DNA from: Loktanella salsilacus
GTDB lineage: Bacteria; Pseudomonadota; Alphaproteobacteria; Rhodobacterales; Rhodobacteraceae
Length of the DNA: 64,000 nucleotides
Direction: 5' to 3'
NCBI RefSeq assembly: GCF_900114485.1
Contig: NZ_FOTF01000010.1
Span: 1-64,000, forward strand
In this document: one piece after another, positions 36,235 to 45,733 of the stretch
Layout: each line of letters opens with the position of its first letter
Position numbering within the stretch: position 1 is the first letter of the stretch
Program-made: the position numbers and the translations under genes
The notes under the pieces: model-generated
What the model saw: the letters and a program-made list of their open reading frames with translations, nothing else
What the model was told of the DNA's origin: nothing
The model's database searches: none

Positions 36235-38214
36235 ATGGCCGCCAAAGATAACGACGACCGCAAGGACGATGCCGACAGCGACATCAGCCTTGATATGAGC
36301 CAGGCTGCGGTCAAAAAGATGATTCAAGACGCGCGCGAGCGTGGCTATATCACTTATGACCAGTTGAACGCCGTCCTGCCGCCCGAGCAAGTCAGCTCTG
36401 ACCAGATCGAAGACGTCATGTCGATGCTGTCCGAAATGGGCATTCAGGTCACCGAAGAAGAAGAGTCCGAGGAAAGCGAAGAGCCCGCTGGCCCGACTGA
36501 CATCGCCACGATCCAAGGTGGCCGCGACGTCACCCTTGGCGGCGCTGAAGCTGAAAAGCTGGACCGCACGGACGATCCCGTCCGCATGTATCTGCGCGAA
36601 ATGGGTAGCGTCGAATTGCTATCGCGCGAGGGCGAGATCGCCATCGCCAAGCGTATCGAGGCTGGCCGCAACACGATGATCCTTGGGCTTTGCGAAAGCC
36701 CGCTGACCTTTCAGGCGATCACGATCTGGCGCGACGAACTTCTGACCGAAGACATTTTGCTGCGCGACGTCATCGACCTTGAAACCACATTCGGCAACCA
36801 GCTGGGCGACGACGACAGCGAAGTGCCCGTCGTCACCCCGGGGGCCGACGCGCCGTCCAAAGATAGCGATAGCGGCTCTGACCTTGACGCCGACGGCAAC
36901 CCGATTGCCAAAGACGACGACGAGGATGACGACGAGCAGGCCAACATGTCGCTGGCCGCGATGGAGGCCGCGCTGAAGCCGCGCGTGCTGGAAACGCTGG
37001 AAATCATCGCCAGCGATTTTGGCAAACTGTCCGAAATGCAGGACGCGCGGATGTCCGCGACCCTGAACGAAGACAGCAGCTTTTCCACCAACGAAGAGGC
37101 GCTGTACCAGTCGCTGCGGTCGGAAATCGTGGAACGCGTGAACTCACTTCACCTGCACAACAACCGTATCGAAGCGCTGATCGACCAGCTATACGGCATC
37201 AACCGCCGCATCATGCAGATCGACTCTGCCATGGTGAAACTGGCCGACCAAGCCCGGATCAACCGCCGCGAATTCATCGACGCGTATCGCGGCCGCGAGC
37301 TTGATCCGAACTGGCTGGAAGAGATCGGCGAAAAGGCCGGTCGCGGCTGGCAGGCGCTGATTGAACGGTCCACCGACAAGATCGAAGAGCTGCGCGGCGA
37401 TATGGCCCAAGTCGGCCAATACGTCGGCGTCGACATCACCGAATTCCGCCGCATCGTGAGCCAAGTCCAGAAGGGCGAAAAAGAAGCCCGGCAGGCCAAG
37501 AAGGAAATGGTCGAGGCGAACCTGCGCCTCGTGATTTCCATCGCGAAAAAGTACACGAACCGCGGCCTGCAATTCCTTGATCTTATTCAGGAAGGCAACA
37601 TCGGCCTGATGAAGGCCGTGGATAAGTTCGAATACCGTCGCGGCTATAAGTTCAGCACCTATGCAACGTGGTGGATCCGTCAGGCGATCACCCGGTCTAT
37701 CGCGGATCAGGCGCGCACGATCCGGATTCCGGTCCACATGATCGAGACGATCAACAAGCTGGTCCGCACGGGCCGCCAGATGCTGCACGAAATCGGCCGG
37801 GAACCGACACCGGAAGAGCTGGCCGAAAAGCTGCAGATGCCGCTCGAAAAAGTGCGCAAGGTGATGAAAATCGCCAAAGAGCCGATTTCCTTGGAAACGC
37901 CGATTGGCGACGAGGAAGACAGCCAGCTTGGCGACTTCATCGAAGACAAGAACGCGATCCTGCCGCTGGATTCCGCCATTCAGGAAAACCTGAAGGAAAC
38001 CACGACCCGCGTGTTGGCATCCCTGACCCCGCGTGAGGAACGCGTGCTGCGCATGCGTTTTGGTATCGGCATGAACACCGACCACACGCTGGAAGAAGTC
38101 GGTCAGCAGTTCAGCGTGACGCGCGAACGGATCCGTCAGATCGAAGCGAAGGCGCTGCGCAAGCTCAAGCATCCGTCGCGCAGCCGCAAGCTGCGGTCGT
38201 TCCTGGATCAGTAA
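36235..38214 (+). CDS. rpoD: RNA polymerase sigma factor RpoD (sigma 70)
   Basis: The 659-residue protein has an acidic N-terminal region 1.1, a non-conserved stretch with several acidic runs (about 200-245), region 2 with [20 protein letters not shown] and [17 protein letters not shown], region 3, and region 4 with [19 protein letters not shown]. That is the primary sigma factor. The start (GAGGAG site, MAAKDN) is preferred over an earlier in-frame ATG. The dnaG gene is 178 bp upstream; a HlyU-like gene starts 2 bp after the stop. Confidence 0.97.
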   Translation: MAAKDNDDRKDDADSDISLDMSQAAVKKMIQDARERGYITYDQLNAVLPPEQVSSDQIEDVMSMLSEMGIQVTEEEESEESEEPAGPTDIATIQGGRDVTLGGAEAEKLDRTDDPVRMYLREMGSVELLSREGEIAIAKRIEAGRNTMILGLCESPLTFQAITIWRDELLTEDILLRDVIDLETTFGNQLGDDDSEVPVVTPGADAPSKDSDSGSDLDADGNPIAKDDDEDDDEQANMSLAAMEAALKPRVLETLEIIASDFGKLSEMQDARMSATLNEDSSFSTNEEALYQSLRSEIVERVNSLHLHNNRIEALIDQLYGINRRIMQIDSAMVKLADQARINRREFIDAYRGRELDPNWLEEIGEKAGRGWQALIERSTDKIEELRGDMAQVGQYVGVDITEFRRIVSQVQKGEKEARQAKKEMVEANLRLVISIAKKYTNRGLQFLDLIQEGNIGLMKAVDKFEYRRGYKFSTYATWWIRQAITRSIADQARTIRIPVHMIETINKLVRTGRQMLHEIGREPTPEELAEKLQMPLEKVRKVMKIAKEPISLETPIGDEEDSQLGDFIEDKNAILPLDSAIQENLKETTTRVLASLTPREERVLRMRFGIGMNTDHTLEEVGQQFSVTRERIRQIEAKALRKLKHPSRSRKLRSFLDQ

Positions 38215-38216
38215 CG

Positions 38217-38492
38217 ATGGGTTGGCTGTCAAAACTTTTCGGCGGGTCTGCTGCACCAGCAGCGCCCGCCGGCGAAGCCTATAACGGTTTTCACATCACG
38301 CCTCAGCCGATCAAAGACGGTCAGGTTTGGCGCATCGCGGCGAAGATTACCGCGACGGATGAGGGCACGGCGAAGACGCACGAGATGATCCGCGCCGATA
38401 CGCTGCAAAGCCAAGACGAGGCGAGCGCCGCGTCCCTGCGCAAGGCCAAGCAGATGATCGACGAACAAGGGATGCGCCTGTTCGGAAACTAA
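38217..38492 (+). CDS. HlyU-family protein
   Basis: The 91-residue protein (MGWLSKLFGGS, EAYNGFHITPQPIKDGQVW, QMIDEQGMRLF) has the pattern of the HlyU family (PF10115), named after the Vibrio hemolysin activator. Many alphaproteobacterial members are of unknown role. It lacks the winged-helix DNA-binding shape of Vibrio HlyU by eye, so the name is family-level only. The coding start follows the rpoD stop by two bases, so it is cotranscribed with rpoD, and a strong terminator follows. Confidence 0.75.
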   Translation: MGWLSKLFGGSAAPAAPAGEAYNGFHITPQPIKDGQVWRIAAKITATDEGTAKTHEMIRADTLQSQDEASAASLRKAKQMIDEQGMRLFGN

Positions 38493-38512
38493 ACAGCACG
38501 GACTAAATTTTG

Positions 38513-38543
38513 AAAAGGCGGGGGCAAAACCCCCGCCTTTTTG
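38513..38543 (+). terminator. Bidirectional intrinsic terminator after rpoD-hlyU
   Basis: A 12-bp perfect stem (aaaaggcggggg with cccccgcctttt) and loop caaaa followed by T. It also serves the convergent gene ending at 38547. Confidence 0.9.
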
Positions 38544-38546
38544 CTT

Positions 38547-39434
38547 TTACACCAGATATTTGCGGAAGTGATCCACGGTGCGCTGCCACGACAGCTCTGC
38601 CGCTTCTTCGTCATAACGCGGTGTGCTGTCGTTGTGGAAGCCGTGGTTGGCCCCCTCGTAGATGAACGCCTCGTAATTCTTATCGTTGGCGTCCAAAGCG
38701 GCCTGATACGCGGGCCAGCCCTCGTTCACCCGCTCGTCCAGACCGCCGTAGTGGATCAGCAGGGGCGCTTGGATCGCGGGCACATCCGCCGCGTCAGGCT
38801 GACGGCCATAGTAGGGCACGGCGGCTTTCAGCTCTGGGTAGGCGACAGCCGCAGCGTTGGCGACACCGCCGCCATAGCAAAAGCCGGTGATGCCGACGGC
38901 CCCGGTAGAATCCTCGTGCGTCATCATGAATTCAACAGCGGCAAAGAAGTCGTTCATCAATTTGGTCGGATCGACGGTCTGCTGCAGATCGCGGCCTTCG
39001 GTGTCATTGCCGGGATAGCCGCCGACAGAGCTAAGGCCGTCGGGCGCTAGCGCAATAAATCCTGCCTTGGCCAGACGGCGGGCGACGTCTTCGATGTACG
39101 GATTCAAGCCGCGATTTTCGTGCACGACGACAACAGCGGGCAGGGGGCCTTCCGCGTTCGCGGGGCGGACCAGATAGCCGCGCACATCGCCATGCCCGTT
39201 GGGGGATGGGTAGGTGATGTATTCCGGCACAATGCTTTCGTCATTGAACGACACCTGTTCGGCCAGCGCATAGTTCGGGGCCATCAGGCCAAGGATGCCC
39301 GCGGCGGTCATGCCGCCAACGGCGAACTTGGCTGCGCCATCCAGAAACTGGCGCTTGGTGATCATGCCGTGGGCGTAGAAATCGTAAAGTTCTAGCAGTT
39401 TGGGGTCAAAGTCCTTGGCGGTCAGTCGGGTCAT
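38547..39434 (-). CDS. Dienelactone hydrolase-family protein
   Basis: The 295-residue protein belongs to the dienelactone hydrolase family: VVVHENRGLNPYIEDVARR, catalytic cysteine in GITGFCYGGGVAN near residue 180, aspartate in YGGLDERVN and histidine in NHGFHNDS. Near residues 28-58 there is a hydrophobic segment after KRQFLDGA that looks like a Tat-type signal, suggesting export. Members hydrolyse lactones or esters. An AAAGGA ribosome site precedes the ATG. Substrate unknown. Confidence 0.87.
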   Translation of the reverse strand: MTRLTAKDFDPKLLELYDFYAHGMITKRQFLDGAAKFAVGGMTAAGILGLMAPNYALAEQVSFNDESIVPEYITYPSPNGHGDVRGYLVRPANAEGPLPAVVVVHENRGLNPYIEDVARRLAKAGFIALAPDGLSSVGGYPGNDTEGRDLQQTVDPTKLMNDFFAAVEFMMTHEDSTGAVGITGFCYGGGVANAAAVAYPELKAAVPYYGRQPDAADVPAIQAPLLIHYGGLDERVNEGWPAYQAALDANDKNYEAFIYEGANHGFHNDSTPRYDEEAAELSWQRTVDHFRKYLV

Positions 39435-39493
39435 GTCGCATCCTTTGATGTGGCGATGGGATGCGGGCAGCTTAGGCAGAAATTGCGACAGCC

Positions 39494-39538
39494 AAAGCAA
39501 AAGCGGGCGGTGATCACCAAATGATGATCGCCGCCCGC
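39494..39538 (-). terminator. Terminator of the SDR gene
   Basis: On the minus strand a 14-bp stem with one mismatch (gcgggcggcgatca paired with tgatcaccgcccgc) is followed by ttttgcttt. It is 42 bp past the SDR stop codon. Confidence 0.75.
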
Positions 39539-39580
39539 GTCAAAGGCCGATTTTTCGGCGAAAAATCGGAATGCCCAGAC

Positions 39581-40255
39581 TTAGCCGCGCGGCATCAAAA
39601 AGACTTCGCGCACGTCGTTCACCTGCGATGCGTTCAGCGCCAGCATCACCGCATCCGCCACATCGGCCGGTTGCAGCTTGTCGGGCTTGGGTTCGTCAAA
39701 GAAGGCGGTGTTAACCATGCCCGGCGCGACGACGGTACAGCGACCGCCCCATTCGCGCATTTCTTCCGCCAAATTGCCAGCATAGCCGTGCACGAACCAT
39801 TTCGTCGCACCGTAGACAGAGCCTTTGATATGCGCGCGGCCCGCCGCTGATCCGGTCAGAACCATATGCCCCCGCGTCTTTTTCAGATGGGGCAGGGCCG
39901 CTTTGACCGTTTTCAGCAGGCCCATGATGTTCAGATCCACCATGCCCTGCCAGTCTTCGATATTGCCGCCCTCGGCGCCGCCGCTGGATGTGCCGCGCCC
40001 GGCGTTGGCAAAGGCGGCATGCACGTCGCCATAGCGATCAGCGAGCGCTTTCAACGCCTTGGCTTGGTCGTCATAGCTGGTTGCGTCGCCAGGCAACGCC
40101 ATGGCGTTGTCACCAAGGTCGGCCACCAGATCGGTCAGTTTGTCCTTGGACCGGGCGAACAGCCCGACGTTCCATCCTGCCGCGACGGCCTTGCGCGCGG
40201 TGGCTTCGCCGATGCCGCTGGATGCGCCCGTGATGAAGAGTGTCTTGCCGGCCAT
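39581..40255 (-). CDS. Short-chain dehydrogenase/reductase
   Basis: The 224-residue SDR has the cofactor motif ITGASSGIGEAT, AFANAGRG in place of the usual NNAG, the catalytic Ser in LTGSAAGRAH and YGATK for Tyr-Lys. The residues RSKD after strand 2 favour NADP. Substrate unknown. It is divergent from yjbQ and has its own terminator. Confidence 0.88.
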   Translation of the reverse strand: MAGKTLFITGASSGIGEATARKAVAAGWNVGLFARSKDKLTDLVADLGDNAMALPGDATSYDDQAKALKALADRYGDVHAAFANAGRGTSSGGAEGGNIEDWQGMVDLNIMGLLKTVKAALPHLKKTRGHMVLTGSAAGRAHIKGSVYGATKWFVHGYAGNLAEEMREWGGRCTVVAPGMVNTAFFDEPKPDKLQPADVADAVMLALNASQVNDVREVFLMPRG

Positions 40256-40313
40256 GCCGTGCTCCTTATGCTATGTGTTGCCGGCTCAACGCGCGGCGCG
40301 GGCACAGGTTCAA

Positions 40314-40721
40314 ATGATGCAGCATCTTTTCACGATATCGACGCAAGGTCAGGGGCTTTACGAATTCACCCGCGACGTGGCGGGGTGGGTGCAGGGGACG
40401 GGTCTGCTGACGCTTTTCGTGCGCCACACCTCTGCCAGTTTGCTGATACAGGAAAACGCCGACCCAGAGGTGCAGACCGATCTGCGCGCCTTTTTCGCAA
40501 AACTTGTGCCGCCGACGACGGACCCCGCGATGGCCTATCTGACCCATACCTACGAGGGGCCGGACGACATGCCCGCCCATATCAAGGCGGCGATGATGCC
40601 TGTATCGCTTAGCATTCCGGTGGCTGATGGGCGCATGGTGCTTGGCACGTGGCAGGGCATTTATTTGTTCGAACATCGCGATGCGCCGCACCGACGTCAG
40701 GTTGTGGCGCACCTAGGGTGA
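40314..40721 (+). CDS. yjbQ: YjbQ-family protein
   Basis: The 135-residue protein has the UPF0047/YjbQ signatures: VRHTSASLLIQENADPEV, HTYEGPDDMPAHIKA and LGTWQGIYLFEHRD. Known members have weak thiamine-phosphate-synthase-like activity but unclear biological function. Two adjacent ATG codons (40314 and 40317) compete; there is a modest CACAGG upstream. A clear terminator is not seen; nrdR follows 139 bp downstream. Confidence 0.88.
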   Translation: MMQHLFTISTQGQGLYEFTRDVAGWVQGTGLLTLFVRHTSASLLIQENADPEVQTDLRAFFAKLVPPTTDPAMAYLTHTYEGPDDMPAHIKAAMMPVSLSIPVADGRMVLGTWQGIYLFEHRDAPHRRQVVAHLG

Positions 40722-40860
40722 CGTGCACAAAAGACTCACACGCGGCCTCCATATGCGGGGTCTGATTCTGGCCCCTACCCAAAGCCTAGGGCTGCCCCTA
40801 TAGTCGCTGTGGATAACTTGGGGCATACCCCAAGAGGCGGACAGAATACGAGGACTGGCT

Positions 40861-41328
40861 ATGCGGTGCCCCTTTTGCGGAAACGTCGATACTCAAGTAA
40901 AGGATTCCCGTCCGGCAGAGGATCATGTCGCGATCCGGCGCAGGCGGTTTTGCCCGGCGTGTGGTGGACGTTTTACAACCTATGAGCGCGTGCAGCTGCG
41001 CGATCTGGTGGTGATCAAGTCCACTGGCAAGCGCGAGGATTTCGACCGCGACAAGCTGGAACGCTCCATCCGGATCGCCCTGCAAAAACGCCCGGTAGAG
41101 CCGGAGCGGATGGACCAGATGATCAGCGGCATCGTGCGGCGCCTTGAAAGCATGGGCGAAACTGACATCCCGTCCGGCACGATCGGAGAGATCGTGATGG
41201 AAAGCCTCGCGCGGATCGATACCGTCGCCTATGTGCGGTTTGCCAGCGTTTACAAGAACTTCCAAGCGGCTGACGACTTCGAGAAGTTCATGAACGATCT
41301 GCGCCCGAATACAAAACCAGACGCATGA
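40861..41328 (+). CDS. nrdR: Transcriptional repressor NrdR
   Basis: NrdR represses ribonucleotide reductase genes in response to ATP/dATP. The 155-residue protein has the zinc ribbon (MRCPFCGN and [14 protein letters not shown]) and the ATP-cone domain ([19 protein letters not shown]). It heads the nrdR-ribD unit and overlaps ribD by four bases, a common order in Rhodobacteraceae. Confidence 0.95.
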   Translation: MRCPFCGNVDTQVKDSRPAEDHVAIRRRRFCPACGGRFTTYERVQLRDLVVIKSTGKREDFDRDKLERSIRIALQKRPVEPERMDQMISGIVRRLESMGETDIPSGTIGEIVMESLARIDTVAYVRFASVYKNFQAADDFEKFMNDLRPNTKPDA

Positions 41329-42413
41329 CCGCCGCCGCTGACGCCCGCTTTATGGCGCTGGCGCTGGCCTTGGGGCGGCGCGGGATGGGGCAGGTCTGGC
41401 CGAACCCCGCGGTGGGTTGCGTTATCGTCAAGGATGGCGTGATCGTCGGGCGCGGGGCCACCCAGCGCGGCGGGCGTCCCCATGCGGAACGCGTGGCACT
41501 GGAGCAAGCCGGTGACGCTGCGCGCGGCGCTACGGTCTATGTTACGCTAGAACCCTGCGCCCATACTGGCAAAACACCCCCCTGCGCCGATGCATTGATT
41601 GCGGCTGGCGTGGCGCGGGTTGTCGTGGCGATTGGCGATCCTGATCCGCGTGTGGCGGGGCAGGGACTGGTGCGCTTGCGCGAGGCCGGGATCACTGTTG
41701 AACTGGGGTTGATGCAGGAACAGGCCGCCCGCGATCACGCAGGCTTTTTGCAGCGCGTCACGCAGGGGCGACCTTTTGTGACGCTGAAACTCGCTAACAG
41801 TCTGGACGGGCGCATCGCGACAGCAAGCGGTGAAAGCCGCTGGATCACGGGGCCGCAAGCGCGGCGGGCGGTGCATGCACTGCGCGCGCGCCATGATGCG
41901 GTGCTGGTTGGCGCGGGCACGGCGCGGTCGGATGATCCGATGCTAGACGTGCGCGATCTGGGTGAGGTGCGCCAACCGGTGCGCGTCGTGATCTCTCGGG
42001 ATTTGCATTTGCCGATCAACGGGCGGTTGGCCCAAACCGCCCGCGCGCAGCCGGTTTGGCTGTGCCACGGCCCGGATGCCGACACCCGCGACTGGATCAA
42101 GGCTGGCGTGCAGACGTTAGAATGCACGGTCACCCATCACCGGATCGACACGCTGTCGGTGCTGCGCGCGCTGGCGGATCGCGGCATCACCCGCGTGCTG
42201 TGCGAAGGGGGCGGTCATCTGGCGGCAAGCCTGTTGCAGGCGCGGTTGGTGGACGAATTGGTCGTGATGCAGGCCGGGGTCGCGATTGGCGCGGACGGGC
42301 TGCCGTCGCTGTCGGGGCTGGGCGTGCAAGAACTGCAAGACGCGCCGCGTTTCACCCTCACGGATGTATCAGCGATTGGCGGCGATGTGTTGCAATACTG
42401 GCGGCCCGCTTAG
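41325..42413 (+). CDS. ribD: Bifunctional riboflavin deaminase/reductase
   Basis: The 362-residue enzyme carries out steps 2 and 3 of riboflavin synthesis: deamination (zinc site in [10 protein letters not shown] and [15 protein letters not shown]) and side-chain reduction (C-terminal half from about residue 150, [20 protein letters not shown]). The 3' end overlaps the 3' end of convergent kpsC by four bases, with no terminator between them. The rest of the pathway lies 4.7 kb further on. Confidence 0.95.
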   Translation: MTAAADARFMALALALGRRGMGQVWPNPAVGCVIVKDGVIVGRGATQRGGRPHAERVALEQAGDAARGATVYVTLEPCAHTGKTPPCADALIAAGVARVVVAIGDPDPRVAGQGLVRLREAGITVELGLMQEQAARDHAGFLQRVTQGRPFVTLKLANSLDGRIATASGESRWITGPQARRAVHALRARHDAVLVGAGTARSDDPMLDVRDLGEVRQPVRVVISRDLHLPINGRLAQTARAQPVWLCHGPDADTRDWIKAGVQTLECTVTHHRIDTLSVLRALADRGITRVLCEGGGHLAASLLQARLVDELVVMQAGVAIGADGLPSLSGLGVQELQDAPRFTLTDVSAIGGDVLQYWRPA

Positions 42414-44428
42414 CGCCGCCAAAGCCACGCTTGGCTGGCAAAGGCACCCTGCAATTTCGCCAGCGCGCGATTGGCGCGGCTGGGGCTGGGCAGATCGCCT
42501 GCGATCAGGCGGTCCACGACGACTTCGACCGGGCAGGGCAGGCTGGTGACGGGATCAAAGTAGCGCGGATAATCGATCAGCACGGCATGAACGAGGGCCG
42601 TCAGGTCTGGGCTGGCGGCGCGGCGCGGGATCGGCATGGCGCGATCATCGGTCAGGCCCCAGCCCGCATAGAACGGTGTGCCAAGGCAGGTGACGCGTTT
42701 GCCGCGCAAAAGCGCCTCGAACCCCAGCGTGCTGGTCATGGTCCACACCTCGTCCACCAGCCCAATCGCGGTGATCGCATCCATGCCGGACAGCACGGCG
42801 TCGGCATAGTCGGCGGCGTCCGGCACAGCGCCATTGCGCAGGCCTTTTTCCACATCGGGGTGCGGTTTATACAGGATCACAGCCGCCGGATTAGCGGCGC
42901 GGGCGGCGCGCAGCAGGTCCGCGTTCGTGGTCACATCGGATGTGCCCAACCGGATCGAGGCATCGTCCGCCACTTGCCCCGGCACCAAGATCCGCCGCCC
43001 CGCAGGTAGGCCGCGCAGCGGGTCGGTGGTGCCAAGGTTGTATTTCGACAGCCCCGCCTTGATCAGCTTTGCAATCAGCCGGTCCGCGCGGGCGCGGGCG
43101 CCGGCGGGCAGATCGCAGGCGGCGGCGATTAAGGTTTCCAGCTGCGACGGCTGGGTTGGATCATAGTAAATCCCGAGCGGGTCCAGCACCAGCGACAGCG
43201 GCGGGATCAGGTCGGCGCCAAGTCCGCGAGAGCGCAAAAAGCCATCCTCGATCCGGACCATATCGGTGTCTTGCAGCGCTTTTGACGCCCAGATCATATG
43301 ACGGCGGCTGTCCACCGCTGCGGTGTCATCCTTAGAAAAGCGCATCGGTAGTTGCTGGCCAAAGACCTTTTGCAGGGGGCTGCGTTTCCAAAGGCTCAGC
43401 TTGTGTCCCGTCCAGCCGGTATGGTCGTCGCGCCACGCGCGGGCTTGGGCGCCGAGGGCAGTGATCACATCCTCAAGCTCGCACAGCGTATCGCGGTAGG
43501 GGTCGTACCATGTCGGATAAAGGATCATCGCCCCTGCAAACAGCTGCGCCCGCGTCAGGCGGCGCTGCCGGCGGTCGAGCGGCATACGGTCATCGGTCAG
43601 GCCCCAGCCCATGTAGAACGGCTGGCCAAAGACGACGGGTTTATGGCCCGCAAGGATCGCCTCGAACCCCAGTTGCGACGACACGGTATAGACCGCAACG
43701 GCCCCCGCCAGCAGCGCGTGGGGCGAGATTGGATCATCGCACAGCGTGATGCGCGGGTCGGCGTATTGGTCGGTGAAATAGCCTTGGCGGTGGCCAGCAG
43801 TGGTTTCGGGGTGGGTCTTGATGATGATGCGCGCGTTCGGATGGTCGGTCTGCGCGTAGAATAGCATTTCGCGAAAGGTGTTGGAATCGGCCTTGCTGGC
43901 GGCGACGGCCGCGTCGCCCCGCGTCTGGTCGATCACTAGCACATAGCCGGGTTCCGGGGCTGGCAGGGCCGGATCAAAAGCGTTGTATTTCGACAGATGC
44001 GCACGGGCGATATCATCCATCGCGGCGCGGGCGCGGTCCAGCAGGGCGGTATCGCCAAGGGGATCATCGCGCAGGATACATTCCAGATCGCTGGGCTGGG
44101 CGGGATCGTAATGCATGCCCCGGCTGTCGATCACGAGGCCCATGGGCGGCTCTCCGTCCCGGCCGGGCAGGACAGAGCGTAGAAAGGCATCCTCGATGCG
44201 CACAATAGGGGCGGCGCGTTTGGCGGCGACAGCTTCGCCGCGCGGGGCGGTGGGGGAATGGCCCCAGACGCCGACGGTATCGCCGTCACTTGGCAGGCCA
44301 AGGGATATGTCCCAGCCCGCCAGTGCCAGAATGCGCCGCACGCGGGTCTGGGTCAGAAACCCACCGTTATAAACGAAAAGCCGCCGCAGGTTTTCACCTG
44401 CGGCGGCTGATGTCAGGTCATGACGCAC
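42410..44428 (-). CDS. kpsC: Capsule beta-Kdo transferase KpsC
   Basis: The 672-residue protein is built of two similar glycosyltransferase halves (about 1-330 and 330-672), each with a bulge containing an F/VYNGG or equivalent start, a KPHPD/KTHPET segment and a VYTVSSQLGFEAILAG / VWTMTSTLGFEALLRG donor-site segment. KpsC and KpsS together build the short poly-Kdo linker that anchors group 2 capsules to a phospholipid. The start is GTG, without a strong ribosome site; the first codons contain a terminator-like hairpin (44371-44408). The gene is 5 bp after the export lipoprotein gene. Confidence 0.9.
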   Translation of the reverse strand: MRHDLTSAAAGENLRRLFVYNGGFLTQTRVRRILALAGWDISLGLPSDGDTVGVWGHSPTAPRGEAVAAKRAAPIVRIEDAFLRSVLPGRDGEPPMGLVIDSRGMHYDPAQPSDLECILRDDPLGDTALLDRARAAMDDIARAHLSKYNAFDPALPAPEPGYVLVIDQTRGDAAVAASKADSNTFREMLFYAQTDHPNARIIIKTHPETTAGHRQGYFTDQYADPRITLCDDPISPHALLAGAVAVYTVSSQLGFEAILAGHKPVVFGQPFYMGWGLTDDRMPLDRRQRRLTRAQLFAGAMILYPTWYDPYRDTLCELEDVITALGAQARAWRDDHTGWTGHKLSLWKRSPLQKVFGQQLPMRFSKDDTAAVDSRRHMIWASKALQDTDMVRIEDGFLRSRGLGADLIPPLSLVLDPLGIYYDPTQPSQLETLIAAACDLPAGARARADRLIAKLIKAGLSKYNLGTTDPLRGLPAGRRILVPGQVADDASIRLGTSDVTTNADLLRAARAANPAAVILYKPHPDVEKGLRNGAVPDAADYADAVLSGMDAITAIGLVDEVWTMTSTLGFEALLRGKRVTCLGTPFYAGWGLTDDRAMPIPRRAASPDLTALVHAVLIDYPRYFDPVTSLPCPVEVVVDRLIAGDLPSPSRANRALAKLQGAFASQAWLWRR
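44371..44408 (-). terminator. Near-perfect intrinsic terminator inside the 5' end of kpsC
   Basis: On the minus strand agccgccgcaggt, loop gaaa, acctgcggcggct, then tttcgttt. The 13-bp stem is perfect and the loop is a GNRA tetraloop. It spans codons 7-20 of kpsC as called here, 26-63 bp after the upstream gene's stop. Confidence 0.8.
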
Positions 44429-44433
44429 GCGGA

Positions 44434-45564
44434 TCAGAGCCCGGTTGTCGACGATACGGATTCAACGGCGCTCAGCGAACCTGTCGCGGCAGCGATGGCT
44501 TTGTTGAACTGCACAAACGGCGCTTCGGTCACATAGACGGTATCGCCGTCGCGAATCGCAAAGTCGCGGGCCATGAACATGCCGTTGGGCCGGGTCAGGT
44601 CCAGCACATAGACGACGCGCTGCACGCCGGTCACGTCTTGGCCGACCAGCTGCTCTGTGATCTCTTCCGGCTCGTTGCGGAACACGAAGACACCTGTGGG
44701 ATCAGCTTGGGTCGAGGACAGACCGCCCACTTGCGCCAGCGCTTCGATTGCCGTGATTTTCTGGCTTTCGAATGTCACGCGGTCCTGCGAACCTGTCGCG
44801 CCAAGCACGGTAAAGGTGCGGCTGTCGGATTTGACGATGATCGCATCGCCATCGCGTAGAGCGACATCGTTGCGCGGATTGTTGAACAGATCGTTGTAAA
44901 ACACTTCGGCTTTTTGATCGCCGCGCGCCACGGTGACGCGGGCGATGTCAGGTTCAATCGCAACGCCGCCAGCGGCCGCTAGCATGGGGATCAGCGACCG
45001 GGTGGGGCGTTCAATCGGATAGACGCCTTGACCGTTCACAGCGCCAGATACCGACACAGTTGCGCCGTCACCGGCCAAGCGGCGAACCTGCACTTGGGGG
45101 TCGGGGGTTTGATCGGCCAGCTTGCCCGTGATGATGCGGCGGATCGCCTCTGGCGTATTGCCAGCGGCCAAAATGCGGCCAGCGTAGGGGACAAAGATGT
45201 AGCCCTGACCGTCAACCTGCACTTCTTCCAGCACGCTTGCGTTCTGGCCCTGCGGGACCAGCAAGCCGTCATCGACGTTTTCAAAGATCGTCAGGCCCAG
45301 CGTGTCGCCAGCGCGAATCGTATCGGACCCCAGTTCCCCAGCATTCAGGAACCCGGCGGTGAACCCCAGCGCGGGGGCTACGGCGGCGATGGCGTTGACG
45401 CGGTCGTCTACGGTCAGGATGAACGCGTCACCTTCACGCAGGACAGAGCCCGCAAAAATTTCGGATTTGTTCGGTCCCACGCGGGGTAGGGCGCAAGCGG
45501 CCAGAATACCCAGCGTGACAACGAGGGCGGCGCCTCGTGAAAGGCGCAATGTCAGGAATAGCAC
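44434..45564 (-). CDS. Polysaccharide export outer-membrane lipoprotein (OPX/Wza-like), capsule locus
   Basis: The 376-residue protein has a lipobox (GILAAC) after a signal segment, then a Poly_export domain (DTLGLTIFENVDDGLLVPQG, DGQGYIFVPYAGRILAAG), SLBB-type repeats (VSVSGAVNGQGVYP, FTVLGATGSQDRV) and a C-terminal region. OPX proteins form the outer-membrane channel for capsule or exopolysaccharide. The start is a GTG preceded by GGAGA; longer ATG frames upstream overlap low-complexity sequence. It lies between kpsS and kpsC. Confidence 0.9.
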   Translation of the reverse strand: MLFLTLRLSRGAALVVTLGILAACALPRVGPNKSEIFAGSVLREGDAFILTVDDRVNAIAAVAPALGFTAGFLNAGELGSDTIRAGDTLGLTIFENVDDGLLVPQGQNASVLEEVQVDGQGYIFVPYAGRILAAGNTPEAIRRIITGKLADQTPDPQVQVRRLAGDGATVSVSGAVNGQGVYPIERPTRSLIPMLAAAGGVAIEPDIARVTVARGDQKAEVFYNDLFNNPRNDVALRDGDAIIVKSDSRTFTVLGATGSQDRVTFESQKITAIEALAQVGGLSSTQADPTGVFVFRNEPEEITEQLVGQDVTGVQRVVYVLDLTRPNGMFMARDFAIRDGDTVYVTEAPFVQFNKAIAAATGSLSAVESVSSTTGL

Positions 45565-45733
45565 TGCTCGGTCTCCTCGACCTGTTATTGTTCTGCCTCG
45601 GTCGTGTTTTCTTTTTAACCTACGGGAAAGACGCGGGGAAAGATAGTTTGGCAGAACGCAGGCCGGGGTCTGACTTGCGCTAGTGTTGCTTTCGTGTCGC
45701 TGCGGGATGCTGCCACGCAAGGTGTTGTGTGTT

